Shown one piece after another: positions 35,701 through 37,776 of a stretch of 64,000 nt of DNA. The translations under genes were made by a program, and so were the position numbers. The notes under the pieces are model-generated. The model saw nothing but the letters and a program-made list of their open reading frames with translations, searched no databases and was not told the origin of the DNA. Numbering within the stretch: position 1 is the first letter of the stretch; each line of letters begins with the position of its first letter. Source of the stretch: Cytophagales bacterium (lineage in GTDB: Bacteria; Bacteroidota; Bacteroidia; Cytophagales; Spirosomataceae); assembly GCA_013298125.1 (NCBI GenBank), contig JAAFJP010000004.1:153623-217622 (forward strand), given 5' to 3'.

Positions 35701-37776
35701 TGCAATGTCACCACCTCCCCAGACTCTACTTCCATTAGCTGTAAAATATAACTGTGGTAGATTATTAGAATTGATGGCAGTTGCCCAGAAAGTTAATCTA
35801 TAAGTTGTATATGGAGATATGCTAACATTTTGATACCATACTCTATTAGTACCGTTAGGTCCATTACCCACAAGGAAATTACCCGAACCACCAAGACCTG
35901 TACAAGCCGATGCACCAGTTGCAAAAGTGCTGGAATTAGTAACTACTGCATATCCCGTTGTAGCGGCATAGTCAGAAGAAAATCCAGAATTACCTCCATT
36001 AAAGTTACCGTTTGTGACATTATTTGGTAAAGCATCTAATGGTGGATAGTTAGCATTTCCCAACTGATGAGAAAAACGGTCAGCAAAACCCAAAATCATC
36101 GAACCGTCTATATCAAATTCAATATCTGATAACATAGGTTGAGGATAAGTCTCACCCCTATCTGGATTTACCTGAGTATAATTATTTACCCAAGGTCTCC
36201 AAATAGCATAACTTGTATTACCACTATTAGAAAGCCCTCTGTCATAGTTTAATGGAAACTGAGTTAATGCCGTTGTAAAAGCACCCGCACTACTTACTTC
36301 ATAAACAGTAGCTTTCAAATTTGCCGAACTCAACGTTGTAGCATCAAAACCAGCCTGACCATATAATGCTCCTACTGAACTTGGTTGTGAACTTTCAGCC
36401 GTACAAACAACTCCAACGTATAATTTATCTCTGTAATATTTCAAACCAAAAGGAGCGTATTCATTTGTTCCTGAACAAGCTGGGTTTGGAACTGCATAAG
36501 AAGTAATCAAACTTGGAGAAGTTGGATTACTTACGTTAATTACATAAATCTTTTTGTCAAATAAGTTTACAACGTATAAAGTATTACCATCGGTTGATAA
36601 TTCGCAATCACCAAATGACATTTTACCCACGGCATTAAAAACAGCATTACCTCCGTCATCGGCAGGTTGTGTTTTATCAGCTGCAAAATTACGAGTTGGT
36701 TCTGTACCTGCATTAATTCCTAAAACTGCCTTTAAGTCAATTCCAGTAATTGTATAACCAGTACCATTATTATCGGCATTTTGAATAACATATAAACCCG
36801 CAATTCCTTTTGGTCCAAAACCTGAGTGACGTTTCATAAACGCCGTCGCAAATAAAGTCTTGTTGTACTTGTTGTAAGCCATACCCCAAACCGAACCAAT
36901 CGAATTGTATTTTGATACAATGAAAGGAGCGTTACCTGCCGTTGCCTTGTCTCCTACTTTGTTATAAGCAAAAGAAACCAGAGCATCCTCGTTGGGTGCA
37001 TCTGGACCTGTATAAGAACCATTGATATAACATGGCACAGCTACTTTTGGCTGAACACCTGACTTCGCACAAAAGTCGTCAGGGTGATTGACACCGAAGT
37101 TTACATTACAACCTACTGACGAACTCAAAGTAACAAACTGTACACTTGTTCCACTCGTTGAACCATCTGGACCCGAAACATATCCAGCGGGTAATCCTGA
37201 GAACTCCACACGTACGCTTCCAGAAAGACCCGTGATTGAGTACGTTCCGTTAGCGGCACTTGTCGTTGTACCAACTTGTGCATTGGCACTATTGAATGCC
37301 TTGACAGTAACACCCGCCAAACCAATCTCATTGTTATTGTCTTTAACCCCGTTCAAGTTAAAATCCCTGAACACCGTTCCAGCCACAGACGTACCCGTAC
37401 ATTGGGCATCTGCCACCTGAGCGTTCAAAGTCAATAAAGCCACAAAAACACCGATAAGGCTTCTACTTGTGATAGATGCCTTATTGATGTTCGGGTAAAC
37501 CCTACTGCCCGCAACCATGTCTAAATAGTCACGATATTTCTCTAAATTATTAAAGCCTTTCAGAATTGACGACACTCGCCCTCCGACTGACTTGAATAAG
37601 CCCGAAAAAATACCATAAAACCCCCACAAAAAAATTCTTGCTGGAATGTTCTTAAAAAAGTTGGTACGGTTGTTGTGGATACTCTCCACTTCCGATTTTT
37701 TTGCAGTTTTTGACTGCGATGAATTGGAAACTACACGCTCATAGAATGAGAGTAAAGCAGCAGTAAAGTTTTTCAT
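2761..37776 (-). CDS. Giant repetitive cell-surface protein, 11,671 residues
   Basis: An uninterrupted 35-kb frame runs from ATG 37776 to a TAG at 2761. Residues 1-100 form an unusual leader; a hydrophobic segment near 105-119 ends in ADAQ-C (about 126), a likely cleavage site. An in-frame ATG at 37518 (M87) would give an ordinary 39-residue signal peptide. Then come SdrD_B (about 128-228), a propeller-like region (233-575), a jelly-roll-like CBM domain (583-745), a second SdrD_B (904-1029), then Ig-like units. By eye there are about 46 four-Cys units (RC..ATC..QWY..VGC..CET), about 60 two-Cys units (VC..SWTGP..GVYTVTVTN..GCTATA), three ~115-residue FIREVD modules and ten more SdrD_B domains in five pairs. 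The C-terminus (CVPYGVTKTKSGKK) lacks a recognisable T9SS domain. Probable role: a SprB-like adhesin in motility or attachment (inference). The antisense strand has few stops, giving many false ORFs. Confidence 0.9.
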   Translation of the reverse strand: MKNFTAALLSFYERVVSNSSQSKTAKKSEVESIHNNRTNFFKNIPARIFLWGFYGIFSGLFKSVGGRVSSILKGFNNLEKYRDYLDMVAGSRVYPNINKASITSRSLIGVFVALLTLNAQVADAQCTGTSVAGTVFRDFNLNGVKDNNNEIGLAGVTVKAFNSANAQVGTTTSAANGTYSITGLSGSVRVEFSGLPAGYVSGPDGSTSGTSVQFVTLSSSVGCNVNFGVNHPDDFCAKSGVQPKVAVPCYINGSYTGPDAPNEDALVSFAYNKVGDKATAGNAPFIVSKYNSIGSVWGMAYNKYNKTLFATAFMKRHSGFGPKGIAGLYVIQNADNNGTGYTITGIDLKAVLGINAGTEPTRNFAADKTQPADDGGNAVFNAVGKMSFGDCELSTDGNTLYVVNLFDKKIYVINVSNPTSPSLITSYAVPNPACSGTNEYAPFGLKYYRDKLYVGVVCTAESSQPSSVGALYGQAGFDATTLSSANLKATVYEVSSAGAFTTALTQFPLNYDRGLSNSGNTSYAIWRPWVNNYTQVNPDRGETYPQPMLSDIEFDIDGSMILGFADRFSHQLGNANYPPLDALPNNVTNGNFNGGNSGFSSDYAATTGYAVVTNSSTFATGASACTGLGGSGNFLVGNGPNGTNRVWYQNVSISPYTTYRLTFWATAINSNNLPQLYFTANGSRVWGGGDIAPITSTTCNWVKYSVDWYSGNNSATTSAVFGIVNGNTTASAGGSGNDFGIDDISISAVSTVTGRVEGDVMRATKSGATWTIENNGTASGTTTAGANKGGGPGGGEYYFGDLTIDHDEPAIGGLALYPGTGEIMTTIAGPGNIFYSGGTRRMNNNTGDYLYAGASTPWNTVTNYRLDYAARPAPTGDYKLYNGSDPATFGKASGLGDIEVFCSLAPLEIGNRIWRDYNQNGIQDAGEPGIGSITVLLFKGGTQVASTSTDGNGEYYFNDANITGGLLPNMAYEIRVATSQVGNTFLSPKDANSNNSNEIDSDASIVGANAVIPVTTGDYGVSNHTYDIGFSPNCPTLSNPQPNSGNVTVCAGTTPVLTLSASNVSSQPLPVATTIQWVWFSSAQANPYTGASPNYLQPEVSLVDGTVTSGFTNFPTTPGTYYVYACLKPVPDANNPNCRPSVAYIVTVSTNPSGPSSVTGATVCRVGATVPVSLSATCATGTTPVWYGSNQANAPVLLIGANYNPSIVSSTTYFVACRGTSAPNCETAAANRVQVVANVTATPNAPTISVLGGNNVVCGTSVTLESGCSTGSLLWSTGATTAQITVTASGTYTTTCTLSGCASPASNGATITINNVPSALTVTGGGASICLGSSATLTASACAGTYTWSNGATTNAITVTPSVAGTTNYTVTCTISGCTSPASASASVTANAIPGSPTSANVTGASRCDGGTVNLTATCTPGTGEIPQWYNNNTTVGGVLFAGNTYSPNLSATTTYYVGCKSAAGCETSPANRIAVVGVVNPNLPAPASNQVQGGSVCFSGTVTLTAACSTGQTPQWYNNNTTVGTPLATGNSYTTPTITSTTTYYVACRDNTTNCETLPANRRAVVATVNPYPLNPSDGAAGDGNICVGESVTLTATCPAGQTAKWYDSNNVAINTLTFTPGVGTYTYTVGCKDNTTTCETPLNLRKTVTLVVNSIPAAPTASNVQGAARCEAGAVTLNATCSTGEIPQWYNATGTLLFAGNAYSPNLSATTTFYVGCKNSTTSCETAAAGRTPVVGTVNTNPLAPTGQNATGAARCDAGVVNLTATCATGEIPQWYNTSGVLLFAGNTYSPSISATTSYTVGCRNSATTCETPAAGRTTVVGTVNPNLSAPASNQVQGGSVCFSGTVTLTAACSTGQTPQWYNNNTTVGSPLATGNSYTTPTITSTTTYYVACKDNVTGCETLPANRRGVVATVNPYPLNPSDGAAGDGNICLGESVTLTATCGAGETAQWYNSSNVAITNLTFTPTAVGTYTYTVGCRNTATTCETPQNLRKTVSLVVNPIPAGPSANNVQGASRCEAGTVSLTATCAVGEVPQWYNAAGTFLASGSPYVATLSSVGNTTYFVGCKNTATTCETGANGRTPVIGVLNQNPPAPSSGNVVGAARCDAGVVNLSATCATGEIPQWYNNNTTAGGVLFAGNTYSPSLTATTTYYVGCKNSTTTCETVPANRIAVVGTVNPNLSAPASNQVQGGSVCFSGTVTLTAACSTGQTPQWYNNNTTVGTPLATGNSYTTPTITSTTTYYVACKDNVTGCETLPANRRAVVATVNPYPLNPSDGAAGDGNICLGESVTLTATCGAGETAQWYNSSNVAITNLTFTPTATGTYTYTVGCRNTATTCETPQNLRKTVSLVVNPIPAGPSANNVQGASRCEAGTVSLTATCAVGEVPQWYNAAGTFLASGSPYVAALSSVGNTTYFVGCKNTATTCETGANGRTPVIGVLNQNPPAPSSGNVVGAARCDAGVVNLSATCATGEIPQWYNNNTTAGGVLFAGNTYSPSITQTTTYYVGCRNSATTCETIPANRIAVVGVVNPNLQAPASNQVQGGSVCFSGTVTLTAACSTGQTPQWYNNNTTVGTPLATGNSYTTPTITSTTTYYVACKDNVTGCETLPANRRAVVATVNPYPLNPSDGAAGDGNICLGESVTLTATCGAGETAQWYNSSNVAITNLTFTPTAVGTYTYTVGCRNTATTCETPQNLRKTVTLIVNPIPAGPSANNVQGASRCEAGTVSLTATCAVGEVPQWYNAAGTFLASGSPYVATLSSVGNTTYFVGCKNTATTCETGANGRTPVIGVLNQNPPAPSSGNVVGAARCDAGVVNLSATCATGEIPQWYNNNTTAGGVLFAGNTYSPSLTATTTYYVGCKNSTTTCETVPANRIAVVGTVNPNLSAPASNQVQGGSVCFSGTVTLTAACSTGQTPQWYNNNTTVGTPLATGNSYTTPTITSTTTYYVACKDNVTGCETLPANRRAVVATVNPYPLNPSDGAAGDGNICLGESVTLTATCGAGETAQWYNSSNVAITNLTFTPTATGTYTYTVGCKNTATTCETPQNLRKTVTLVVNPIPNAPSSTGVTGGAVCVSGTVTLTATCATGEVAQWYSAVGTFLSAGATYSPSISATTTYYVGCKNTATGCETGAAGRRAVVGTVNTNPVAPVSANITGGSRCEAGVVNLSATCATGEVTQWYSSTSSTTVLATGNTYSPNISATTTFYVGCKNTATGCETPAANRASVVGTVNPNLPAPASTQVTEGKTCGPGSVTLTATCATGQTPQWYNNNTTTGGVLFAGNTYNTPSISATTTYYVACKDNVTGCETSPAGRRAVVATFIREVDNGGQIAASQVYCGTTDPAAFTSVAAATGSSTTIEYLWLRNLNGATTYNPNDPAWVAIVGANGATYDAPTITAGTSPKVISYIRCSRSAGCDDYTGESNILTITINPIPDAPIDAKSSKGVVCVNEQYTLSATCATGQTVQWYDGAGVAISTLTFNPTVAGTYNYSVGCRNTATTCETASANRAKVSVIVNGIPTAPTNAQISKGSICIGDQITLSASCGTGQTANWYNEAGASITTLTFAPSPIGTYNYFVGCKDNATNCETFGANRAKVTVLVNPIPTTPLDAKVSKGSICLGEQITLSASCGTNQTAKWYTAANVAITTLTFAPSPVGTYDYFVGCQDNTSLCETAGANRAKVTVIVNYIPVAPTSANVKGDARCEAGVVNLTASCLAGETPQWYNSAGTFVFAGTAYSPNISATTTYTVGCKSAAGCETPAGGRISVVGTINPNLPAPASTQVTGGQTCGVGVVALTATCGTGQTPQWYNNNTTVGTPLTTGNTYSPSVSATTTYYVACKDNVTGCETAPANRRAVVATFIREVDNGGQIAASQVYCGTTDPAAFTNVASATGSSTSVEYLWLRNLNGATTYNPNDPAWVAIVGANGATYDAPTITAGTSPKVISYIRCSRSAGCDDYTGESNILTITINPIPDAPIDAKSSKGVVCVNEQYTLSATCATGQTVQWYDGAGVAISTLTFNPTVAGTYNYSVGCRSTATTCETASANRAKVSVIVNGIPTAPTNAQISKGSICIGDQITLSASCGTGQTAKWYDAANIAITTLTFAPSPIGTYNYFVGCKDDATNCETFGANRAKVTVLVNPIPDAPLDAKISKGSICLGEQVTLSGTCGTGRTAKWYDAAGASITTLTFAPSPVGTYNYFVGCQDDLSKCETAGANRVKVTVVVNYIPVAPTSANVKGAARCEAGIVNLTASCLAGETPQWYTTGTTPAFVFAGTAYSPNISATTTYTVGCKSAAGCETPASGRISVVGTVNPNLDAPTSSQVTPGKTCGPGSVTLTATCGTGQTPQWYNNNTTVGTPLFAGNTYNTPSISATTTYYVACKDNVTSCETAPANRRAVVATFIREVDNGGQIAASQVYCGTTDPAAFTSVAAATGSSTTIEYLWLKNTTGATTYDPNDPAWVSTLVTTETYDSPTITAGTSPKVISFIRCSRSAGCIDYTGESNILTITINPIPDAPVDAKSSKAVVCINEVYTLSATCPTGQTAQWYDGAGVAITNLTITPATAGTFNYSVGCKNSATNCETASANRAKVSVLVNPIPTAPIDAKVSKGSICIGDQITLSASCGTGQTANWYNEAGASITTLTFAPSPIGTYNYFVGCKDNATNCETFGANRAKVTVVVNPIPDAPLDAKISKGAICLGEQITLSATCGTGKTAKWYNEAGASITTLTFAPSPVGTYNYFVGCKDDATTCETAGANRVKVTVVVNSIPVAPTSGNVTGGAICGSGSIDMKATCATGSQPIWYDTQSSTAVLKIGSPYNVPVTANRTYFVACRSLTTPTECESPAGSRTPVEVIFNNNPTPAATATPAAICVGGKTTIAVTSTFTTYAWKGPNGFTNSNQSVEITNLVTANAGVYTVTVSAAGGCTASTTVNVTVNTNPSVTASVTDATVCNQSAIELKSNATAGTGTISSYAWTGPNTYTSGIQNPTIASATEPMEGNYVVKVTDSNGCTATSQVNVIINPLPTATASSEGGNTICFGAPISFVASGAGLGGTYQWTGPAGSNFSSTQQSPTIVTTTSANTGVYTLNITNSNGCTAVTTINITIDKCLKIGNLVWDDKNNNGTLDGTETGLDGVKVELFKANPDGSLGASAAPAQNTTGGGKYLFSGLEPGDYIVQITAPTGYKSSTGTNGSATGAYEVAPDPDTDKDSDDNGSTSSGQIIRSKPVTLQNFNEPAVGVDGDDENGNLTVDFGVFKPSQLGDFVFEDLDRNGQQGATEPGVGGITVNLYDSSSSTIPVATTTTDSNGKYLFDNLKPDTYVVEFVKSTLPNDKQFTTKNTGATATDSDANPADGKTSPIVLGAGESNLTIDAGIQCPLPTPTATTTTAQVCVGGTISLKATGGKAYSWKGPNGFSETTADVSINNAIIANTGTYTVTVTADNKCNATAIATVAVTVNPNPTVSATGAVVCATETINLKANGNGTYSWAGPASFNSTEQNPVIANATTANAGVYTVTVKNGNSCQTSTTVSVVVNLIPASPTDAKISKGSICIGESVTLSASCGAGQTVKWYDAANVAITNLTFAPTPVGTYNYYVGCQDNATKCETAGANRAKVTVVVNPIPTAPTDAKSDKTAICVGETITLSASCGTGKTARWYNEAGVALTTLSFAPSPVGTYNYFVGCQDNATTCETAAANRAKVTVIVNTIPTAPTDAKVSKGSICIGDQITLSASCGTGQTVQWYNEAGASITNLTFAPSPVGTYNYFVGCKSASTDCETAGANRAKVTVVVNPIPTAPLDAKVSKGVICDGDQITLSATCGTGQSAQWYTAANVAITTLTFNPGVAGTYDYYVGCKDNATGCETFGANRAKVTVVVDKIPTTPSDAKVSKGVICLGETVSLSGTCGTNEAPVWYSGTPTGTVIANTALTFTPTATGTYKYYVSCKSTTGALCETFAKDRKEVILVVNGLPTATASVKDNTVCTGSTIELVGGVDGLTSYKWTGPNGFNNSTQSPSIPNAVGANAGAYILTVSNGNGCTATAVVSVSVLVNPVATASGNVICANETVLLKSGAVVNGTGNSVSTYAWTGPNGYTANVQNPEIANAQPNRTGTYTVLVTDANGCTAVATAGVVVNILPTATASSNSPVCTGAELKLSATGVGTYSWRGPSGYTATGASPSIAVKTDGSQAGVYTVTVTNSTGCTSTATTNVVIEKCLKLGDLVWDDKNNNGLLDAGETGIDGVKVELFKANPDGTLGASAAPSQLTTGGGKYLFPNLDPDNYIVQITAPTGYKSSTGKNGQASGAYEPATDPDDDKNNDDNGTTSTGQIIQSKPITLTNLGEPDTDGDTDKNSNLTVDFGLFKPSSIGDFVFFDKNRDGIQDAGENGVKEVTVNLLDGSGNILATTTTDASGNYKFENLGTATYVVEFVKSTLPASYVFSPKGATTNDKDSDADVTTGKTDPIVISVSGTNITTVDAGVNCPAAVITSTVTDQAKYCENQPIQFTLTLDGTKVGGKAFAWAGPNGYTSNVQNPKIASAVLTNTGTYTVTVTANNSCEATTTATVAVIVNPLPTAKATGATVCEGETIKLLGEGSGTVFSWTKVGGTYTSNVANPTVTTAAQTSDAGVYQVVVTNGNGCSAQATTTVVVNTRPDGPADAKISKGVICDLDQITLSGTCGTGKTVKWYNAANVALTTLTFNPGPVGTYNYYATCTVDATGCESATAQRVKVTVVVDKIPTTPSDAKISKGEICLGETVSLSGTCGTKEKPVWYSGSTTGTVIANTALTFTPTATGTYKYYVSCKSETGAECETFAKDRKEVILVVNGLPTATASVKDNTVCTGSTIELVGGVDGLSSYKWTGPNGFNNSTQSPSIPNAVGANAGAYILTVANGNQCTATAVVSVSVLVNPVATASGNVICANETVLLKSGAVVNGTGNSVSTYAWTGPNGYTANVQNPEIANAQPNRTGTYTVLVTDANGCTAVATAGVVVNILPTATASSNSPVCTGAELKLSATGVGTYSWRGPSGYTATGANPVIAVKTDGSQAGVYTVTVTNSTGCTSTATTNVVIEKCLKLGDLVWDDKNNNGLLDAGETGIDGVKVELFKANPDGTLGASAAPSQLTTGGGKYLFPNLDPDNYIVQITAPAGYKSSTGKNGQATGAYEPATDPDDDKNNDDNGTTSTGQIIQSKPITLTNLGEPDTDGDTDKNSNLTVDFGLFKPSSIGDFVFFDKNRDGIQDAGEPGVKDVTVNLLDGSGNILATTTTDASGNYKFENLGTATYVVEFVKSTLPASYVFSPKGATTNDKDSDADVATGKTDPIVISVPGTNITTVDAGVNCPAAVITSTVTDQAKYCENQPIQFTLTLDGTKVGGKAFAWAGPNGYTSNVQNPKIASAVLGNTGTYTVTVTANNSCEATTTATVAVIVNPLPTAKATGATVCEGETITLKGEGSGTVFSWTKVGGTYTSNVANPTVTTNAATTDAGVYQVVVTNGNGCSAQATTTVVVNTRPDGPADAKISKGVICDLDQITLSGTCGTGKTVKWYNAANVALTTLTFNPGPVGTYNYYATCTVDATGCESATAQRVKVTVVVDKIPTTPSDAKVSKGVICLGETVSLSGTCGTNEVPVWYSGTPTGTVIANTALTFTPTATGTYKYYVSCKSTTGALCETFAKDRKEVILVVNGLPTATASVKDNTVCTGSTIELVGGVDGLSSYKWTGPNGFNNSTQSPSIPNAVGANAGAYILTVGNGNGCTATAVVSVSVLVNPVATASGNVICANETVLLKSGAVVNGTGNSVSTYAWTGPNGYTANVQNPEIANAQPNRTGTYTVLVTDANGCTAVATAGVVVNILPTATASSNSPVCTGATLNLSATGVGTYSWRGPSGYIATGASPVIAVKTDGSQAGVYTVTVTNSTGCTSTATTNVVIEKCLKLGDLVWDDKNNNGLLDAGETGIDGVKVELFKANPDGTLGASAAPSQLTTGGGKYLFPNLDPDNYIVQITAPAGYKSSTGKNGQASGAYEPALDPDDDKNNDDNGTTSTGQVIQSKPITLTNLGEPDTDGDTDKNSNLTVDFGVFKPSSIGDFVFFDKNRDGIQDAGENGVDGVTVNLLDGSGNVLATVTTTGGTGLYKFDNLGTGTYTVEFVKSTLPTGYVFSPKGATTNDKDSDADLATGKTDPIVIGTPGTIITTVDAGINCPAPKAEATGTTVCIGQKIDLKSLNVSSPLVDATYSWTKVGGTFTSTEQNPTVSVTASATDAGTYVVTMTSKNGCSATSTAQAIVVVNALPTVTATGATVCAKDLITLKATGGGTYAWTNGKGFNSTLAEPTIPNATAADGGVYTVTVTNGTGCTATATANVVVNPLPTASATGVTVCAGFPAKLTLTHNGGTGSTYAWSGPQSYTSNEQSPTLTSTVPNMTGIYTVKVTNANGCTVVATASITVNALPTPTASSNTPVCSGSELKLTVNEYVGGSYSWSGPVSFTSSLREPSIAKTITDNAGTYTVKVTDVNGCTATTTTTVVIDKCLKLGDFVWNDVNNNGKVDAGETGIDGVKVELFKANPDGTLGASAAPSQNTVAGKYLFTNLEPGDYIVQITAPAGYKSSTGTNGSTTGANEPAQDPDNNVNDDDNGTTVGTTQVIQSKPITLTNFGEPDTDGDTDKNSNLTVDFGLFKPGSIGDFVWYDLNRDGIQDAGEVGVKDVTVKLFDKDNNLVGTTTTGADGKYIFKDLAPNDYRVEFSTLPTGYVFSPKDATTDDKDSDVDATGKTGTITLTAGQDITTVDAGINCPAPKATATGTTVCIGQKIDLKSLNTSSPLVDATYSWTKVGGTFTSTEQNPTVSVTATPADAGTYVVTMTSKNGCSATSTAQAIVVVNALPTVTATGGSVCEKNSITLKATGGGTYAWTNGKGFNSTLAEPTISIATAADGGVYTVTVTNGTQCTAAATANVVVNPLPTAAATGAEVCVGKPINLTATAGFTSYAWTKVGGTFTASTQSPVVNASAVTGDAGVYQVLVTNSNGCTAIATATVIVNELPTPTASNNGPVCVGTKIELKATGGVSYAWSGVNGFTASTQDATIANAVTANAGVYTVTVTNAKGCVATATTDVKVNTNPAPVAKANSPICFNETVNLEVTGATGTYSWTASNGFTSTEQKPTNKPTASGTVTYTVMVTGVGGCTGTAMVAVIVNPLPNATASSNSPVCAGSPLNLTATGGTKYAWIGPDSFASTSATPTITAIALKAGTYTVTVTSSDNCTQTATTAVIVNAVPTVTVADVTVCAGNDVKLVATTNATKFSWTSSTAFTNSTQNPTIPNATSANAGTYTVKVEDANGCTAVASATVVVNALPTATATGAEVCAGNEIKLKATGGGDYAWTNGKGFTSTLAEPSIANAKATDAGVYTVTITNGTQCTATATANVIVNALPTTAATGAEVCVGKAIKLDATTGFSSYAWTKVGGTFTASTQSPTVTASAITTDAGVYQVLVTNAKGCTAIATATVIVNELPTPTATNNGPVCVGTTINLKATGGVSYAWAGPGFTATTQDASIPNATVSGNQGVYTVTVTNAKGCVATATTEVKVNTNPAPVITPIAAICLGSDIKLNVNVVNAKYAWSGSGFTSTEQNPTVTPKPTTAGTYTYLVTVEGVGGCTGTATTSVTVKPNPSLTVSTASICAGATGTLTASGADTYAWTGAGFTATGATVSVTNAGVYSVTGTTAGCTAVATTTVEVRTLPTVSVTPIEICAGTTGKLTATGAATYAWTGTGFTATGAEVSVTNAGTYSVIGTSANGCTASATTSVTVNQNPAPVASSNVTICLGTEAKLTVTGSAGNTYAWIGSNGFTSTVQNPSTTPTKAENVTFTVTVTGVGGCTGTATTSVVVKPNPSLTVTTATICAGETAKLTASGADTYAWTGTGFSATGATASITNAGTYTVTGTTNGCTATATTTVVVNALPTPTATNNGPVCVGTAINLTVTGGTAYSWKGPDNFASTLATPSIAVADKSKNEGVYTVTVTNDKGCTAIATTSVVVNSNPAPVATSNIKVCLGESIKLSVTTGGTYSWKGDNFTSTEREPSIVSTKAGTFTYTVTVSGTGGCTGTATTSVIVNALPTATVTGTEVCVGKKVEIGVKETFASYAWTKVGSTTFTSTSQSPVVSANASTADAGTYQVTVTDANGCTATGTAIVIVNDLPTPTASNNGPVCVGTTIELKATGGVSYAWAGKGFSATTQDATIANAVTANAGVYTVTVTNAKGCVATATTEVKVNTNPAPQITVIAPKCSGESIVLNVSSAAGNTYAWSGSGFTSTEQNPTVTPTPTAAGTYTYSVLVSGNGGCTGTATTSVTVKANPVLTVSTASICAGTTGTLTASGADTYSWSSSNAGFTATTAVVNVTQAGTYTVTGTTNGCTAQATTSVTVKPLPTVTVAPITLCAGVTGKLKAEGSAVDTYSWSSSNAGFNATTQEVTVSQAGTYTVIVTKDGCTAQATTTVEVKPSISLTVSTASICAGTTGTLTVSGASTYSWSSSNAGFTATTATVNVTQAGTYTVIGTSGGCTAIATTSVTVKPTPTVVATTTPFCAGTTGNVTASGATTYAWSGPNNFSATGANPSVTVAGTYTVVGTTDGCTAQATVGVTVKPLPTVTVPSTSICVGTTGTLTATGADTYSWTGTGFTATGASVSVTNAGTYTVTGTKDGCTAVATTSVTVKPNADIKATSAEVCTGGTTTLIASGGATYSWTGANNFTATGATINVNVAGTYTVVGTTTEGCTGTATATLTIKENPSVNITGNTAICAGTKATLTASGTGTFSWTGTGSFTSTSATVSVGAGTYSVTVTNAGCSAVGTVTVTEKPTPTVSVPTIAICAGTTGTLTATGADTYSWTGTGFTATGATVSVTNAGTYTVVGTTNGCTAQATTSVTIKPNADIKASSVEICTGGVKELTATGGATYTWTGAGFTATGATVTVPSAGTYTVIGTTTEGCTGTATATLTIKENPSVNITGNTAICAGTKATLTASGTGTFSWTGTGSFTSTSATVSVGAGTYSVTVTNAGCSAVGTVTVTEKATPTVSVPSTSICGGVTGTLKASTADTYAWTGPDSFTGTTQEVTVSKAGTYTVTISKDGCTAVATTTVEIKATADIKASSVEICTGGVKQLTATGGATYTWTGANNFTATGATVTVPSAGTYTVTGTTAGGCVGTATATLTIKDNPTVIITGDTVICSGGKVTLTAAGTGTFAWTGTSSFTSTSATVSVGAGTYTVTLTNAGCSAVGTIKVVNDNLSIQAGGATVCEGGSTALTGLGTATSGIKSYAWSGPNGFASTEQSPAVTKPSATGTYTLTVTSKAGCTATATAIITVTPAVTNTATVTFCKGGKATLTATGGTGATYAWTGGATTSSIEVTAPGTYNVTITDATGCISKGIFTVTETTNPTVNISGSTSLCTNTSTELTANKGVTGETYSWTGVGGFTSTSQVVTVTEAGDYFVKVITNGGCEATGKVTVTKGFTPTAVCGPVCEGENLILNVTGGLTYSWTGPNGFTASSQNPQLLNVKKEDAGEYKIAITGDGCTATVVATLIVYDKVSGITATAQNSTCDQDTPKNDGAVKLAGTFTGLKYDIVEGATYTGTKKYADATTIPANGIVKSGIANPTTNAGTTYTVRVFNANNCFQDYTVTIQQVVCSCGEAKCVPYGVTKTKSGKK
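2990..11460 (-). repeat. C-terminal array of two-Cys Ig/PKD-like units
   Basis: The last quarter of the giant protein is almost only units of about 60-80 residues: a conserved Cys after a strand (ICAGTTG, VCVGT), then YSWTG or YAWTG, then GTYTVTGT or GVYTVTVTN, then GCTA and TTSVTVKP. I count about 35 in a row. Units near the C-terminus are shorter and more uniform than those near 11,000. They resemble SprB-type and PKD/Ig-like surface repeats. The two Cys of each unit are placed where Ig-fold strands could be bridged by a disulfide. Confidence 0.75.
11460..12250 (-). repeat. SdrD_B domain pair 5 of the giant protein
   Basis: Two tandem SdrD_B/Cna_B-like domains. The first starts LGDFVWNDVNNNGKVDAGE and the second IGDFVWYDLNRDGIQDAGE. 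The DxNxDGxxDxxE loops match the calcium-binding motif of staphylococcal Sdr B domains. They are probably rigid stalk elements. This pair is more diverged than pairs 2-4. Confidence 0.8.
13220..14030 (-). repeat. SdrD_B domain pair 4 of the giant protein
   Basis: First domain LGDLVWDDKNNNGLLDAGE, second IGDFVFFDKNRDGIQDAGE; both carry the Asp/Asn-rich calcium-binding type loop. The linker between them has an acidic DPDDDKNNDDNGTTS stretch. Confidence 0.8.
15790..16600 (-). repeat. SdrD_B domain pair 3 of the giant protein
   Basis: Same two-domain layout as pair 4, with the second domain reading DAGEPGVKDVTVNLLDGSG. Near-identical to pairs 2 and 4. Confidence 0.8.
18350..19165 (-). repeat. 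SdrD_B domain pair 2 of the giant protein
   Basis: Same two-domain layout, second domain reading DAGENGVKEVTVNLLDGSG. Near-identical to pairs 3 and 4. Confidence 0.8.
21650..22465 (-). repeat. SdrD_B domain pair 1 of the giant protein
   Basis: First domain IGNLVWDDKNNNGTLDGTE, second LGDFVFEDLDRNGQQGATE. It is a diverged member set apart from pairs 2-4 by about 2.5 kb that contains five four-Cys units, so it lies outside the regular 2,565-bp array. Confidence 0.8.
23210..28080 (-). repeat. Three cycles of a ~1.62-kb (~540-residue) super-repeat
   Basis: Each cycle has one QVTxGxTC four-Cys unit, one FIREVD module, and four more four-Cys units (SSKxVVC, xxSKGSIC twice, NVKGxARC or its equivalent). 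Cycle starts lie near 28,080, 26,461 and 24,842, so the period is about 1,619 bp. The FIREVD modules (about 27,485-27,825, 25,870-26,210 and 24,250-24,585) share IREVDNGGQIAASQVYCGTT and occur nowhere else in the window. Confidence 0.85.
28709..29490 (-). repeat. Copy 1 of a ~780-bp identical-looking block (mate at +2,112)
   Basis: Every sub-stretch I compared in this segment is identical to the segment 2,112 bp higher (30821-31602). The in-between copy at 29765 differs at many silent sites, for example GTTGCTACTACCGC against GTCGCTACTACTGC. Divergence resumes on both sides. Confidence 0.75.
30821..31602 (-). repeat. Copy 2 of the ~780-bp identical-looking block
   Basis: Mate of the segment at 28709-29490, exactly two 1,056-bp periods away. 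Identity ends at the codons for the PNVATLSSVG-type stretch near 31603, where silent and missense differences appear. Confidence 0.75.

Noticed and set aside
3503..37420. Dozens of plus-strand open frames of 60-170 codons opposite the giant gene
   Set aside because: They are antisense shadows. The repeat codons have few stops in the opposite frames, the predicted peptides are low-complexity (Leu/Val/Pro/Ala-rich) and recur with the repeat periods, and none has an independent start context.
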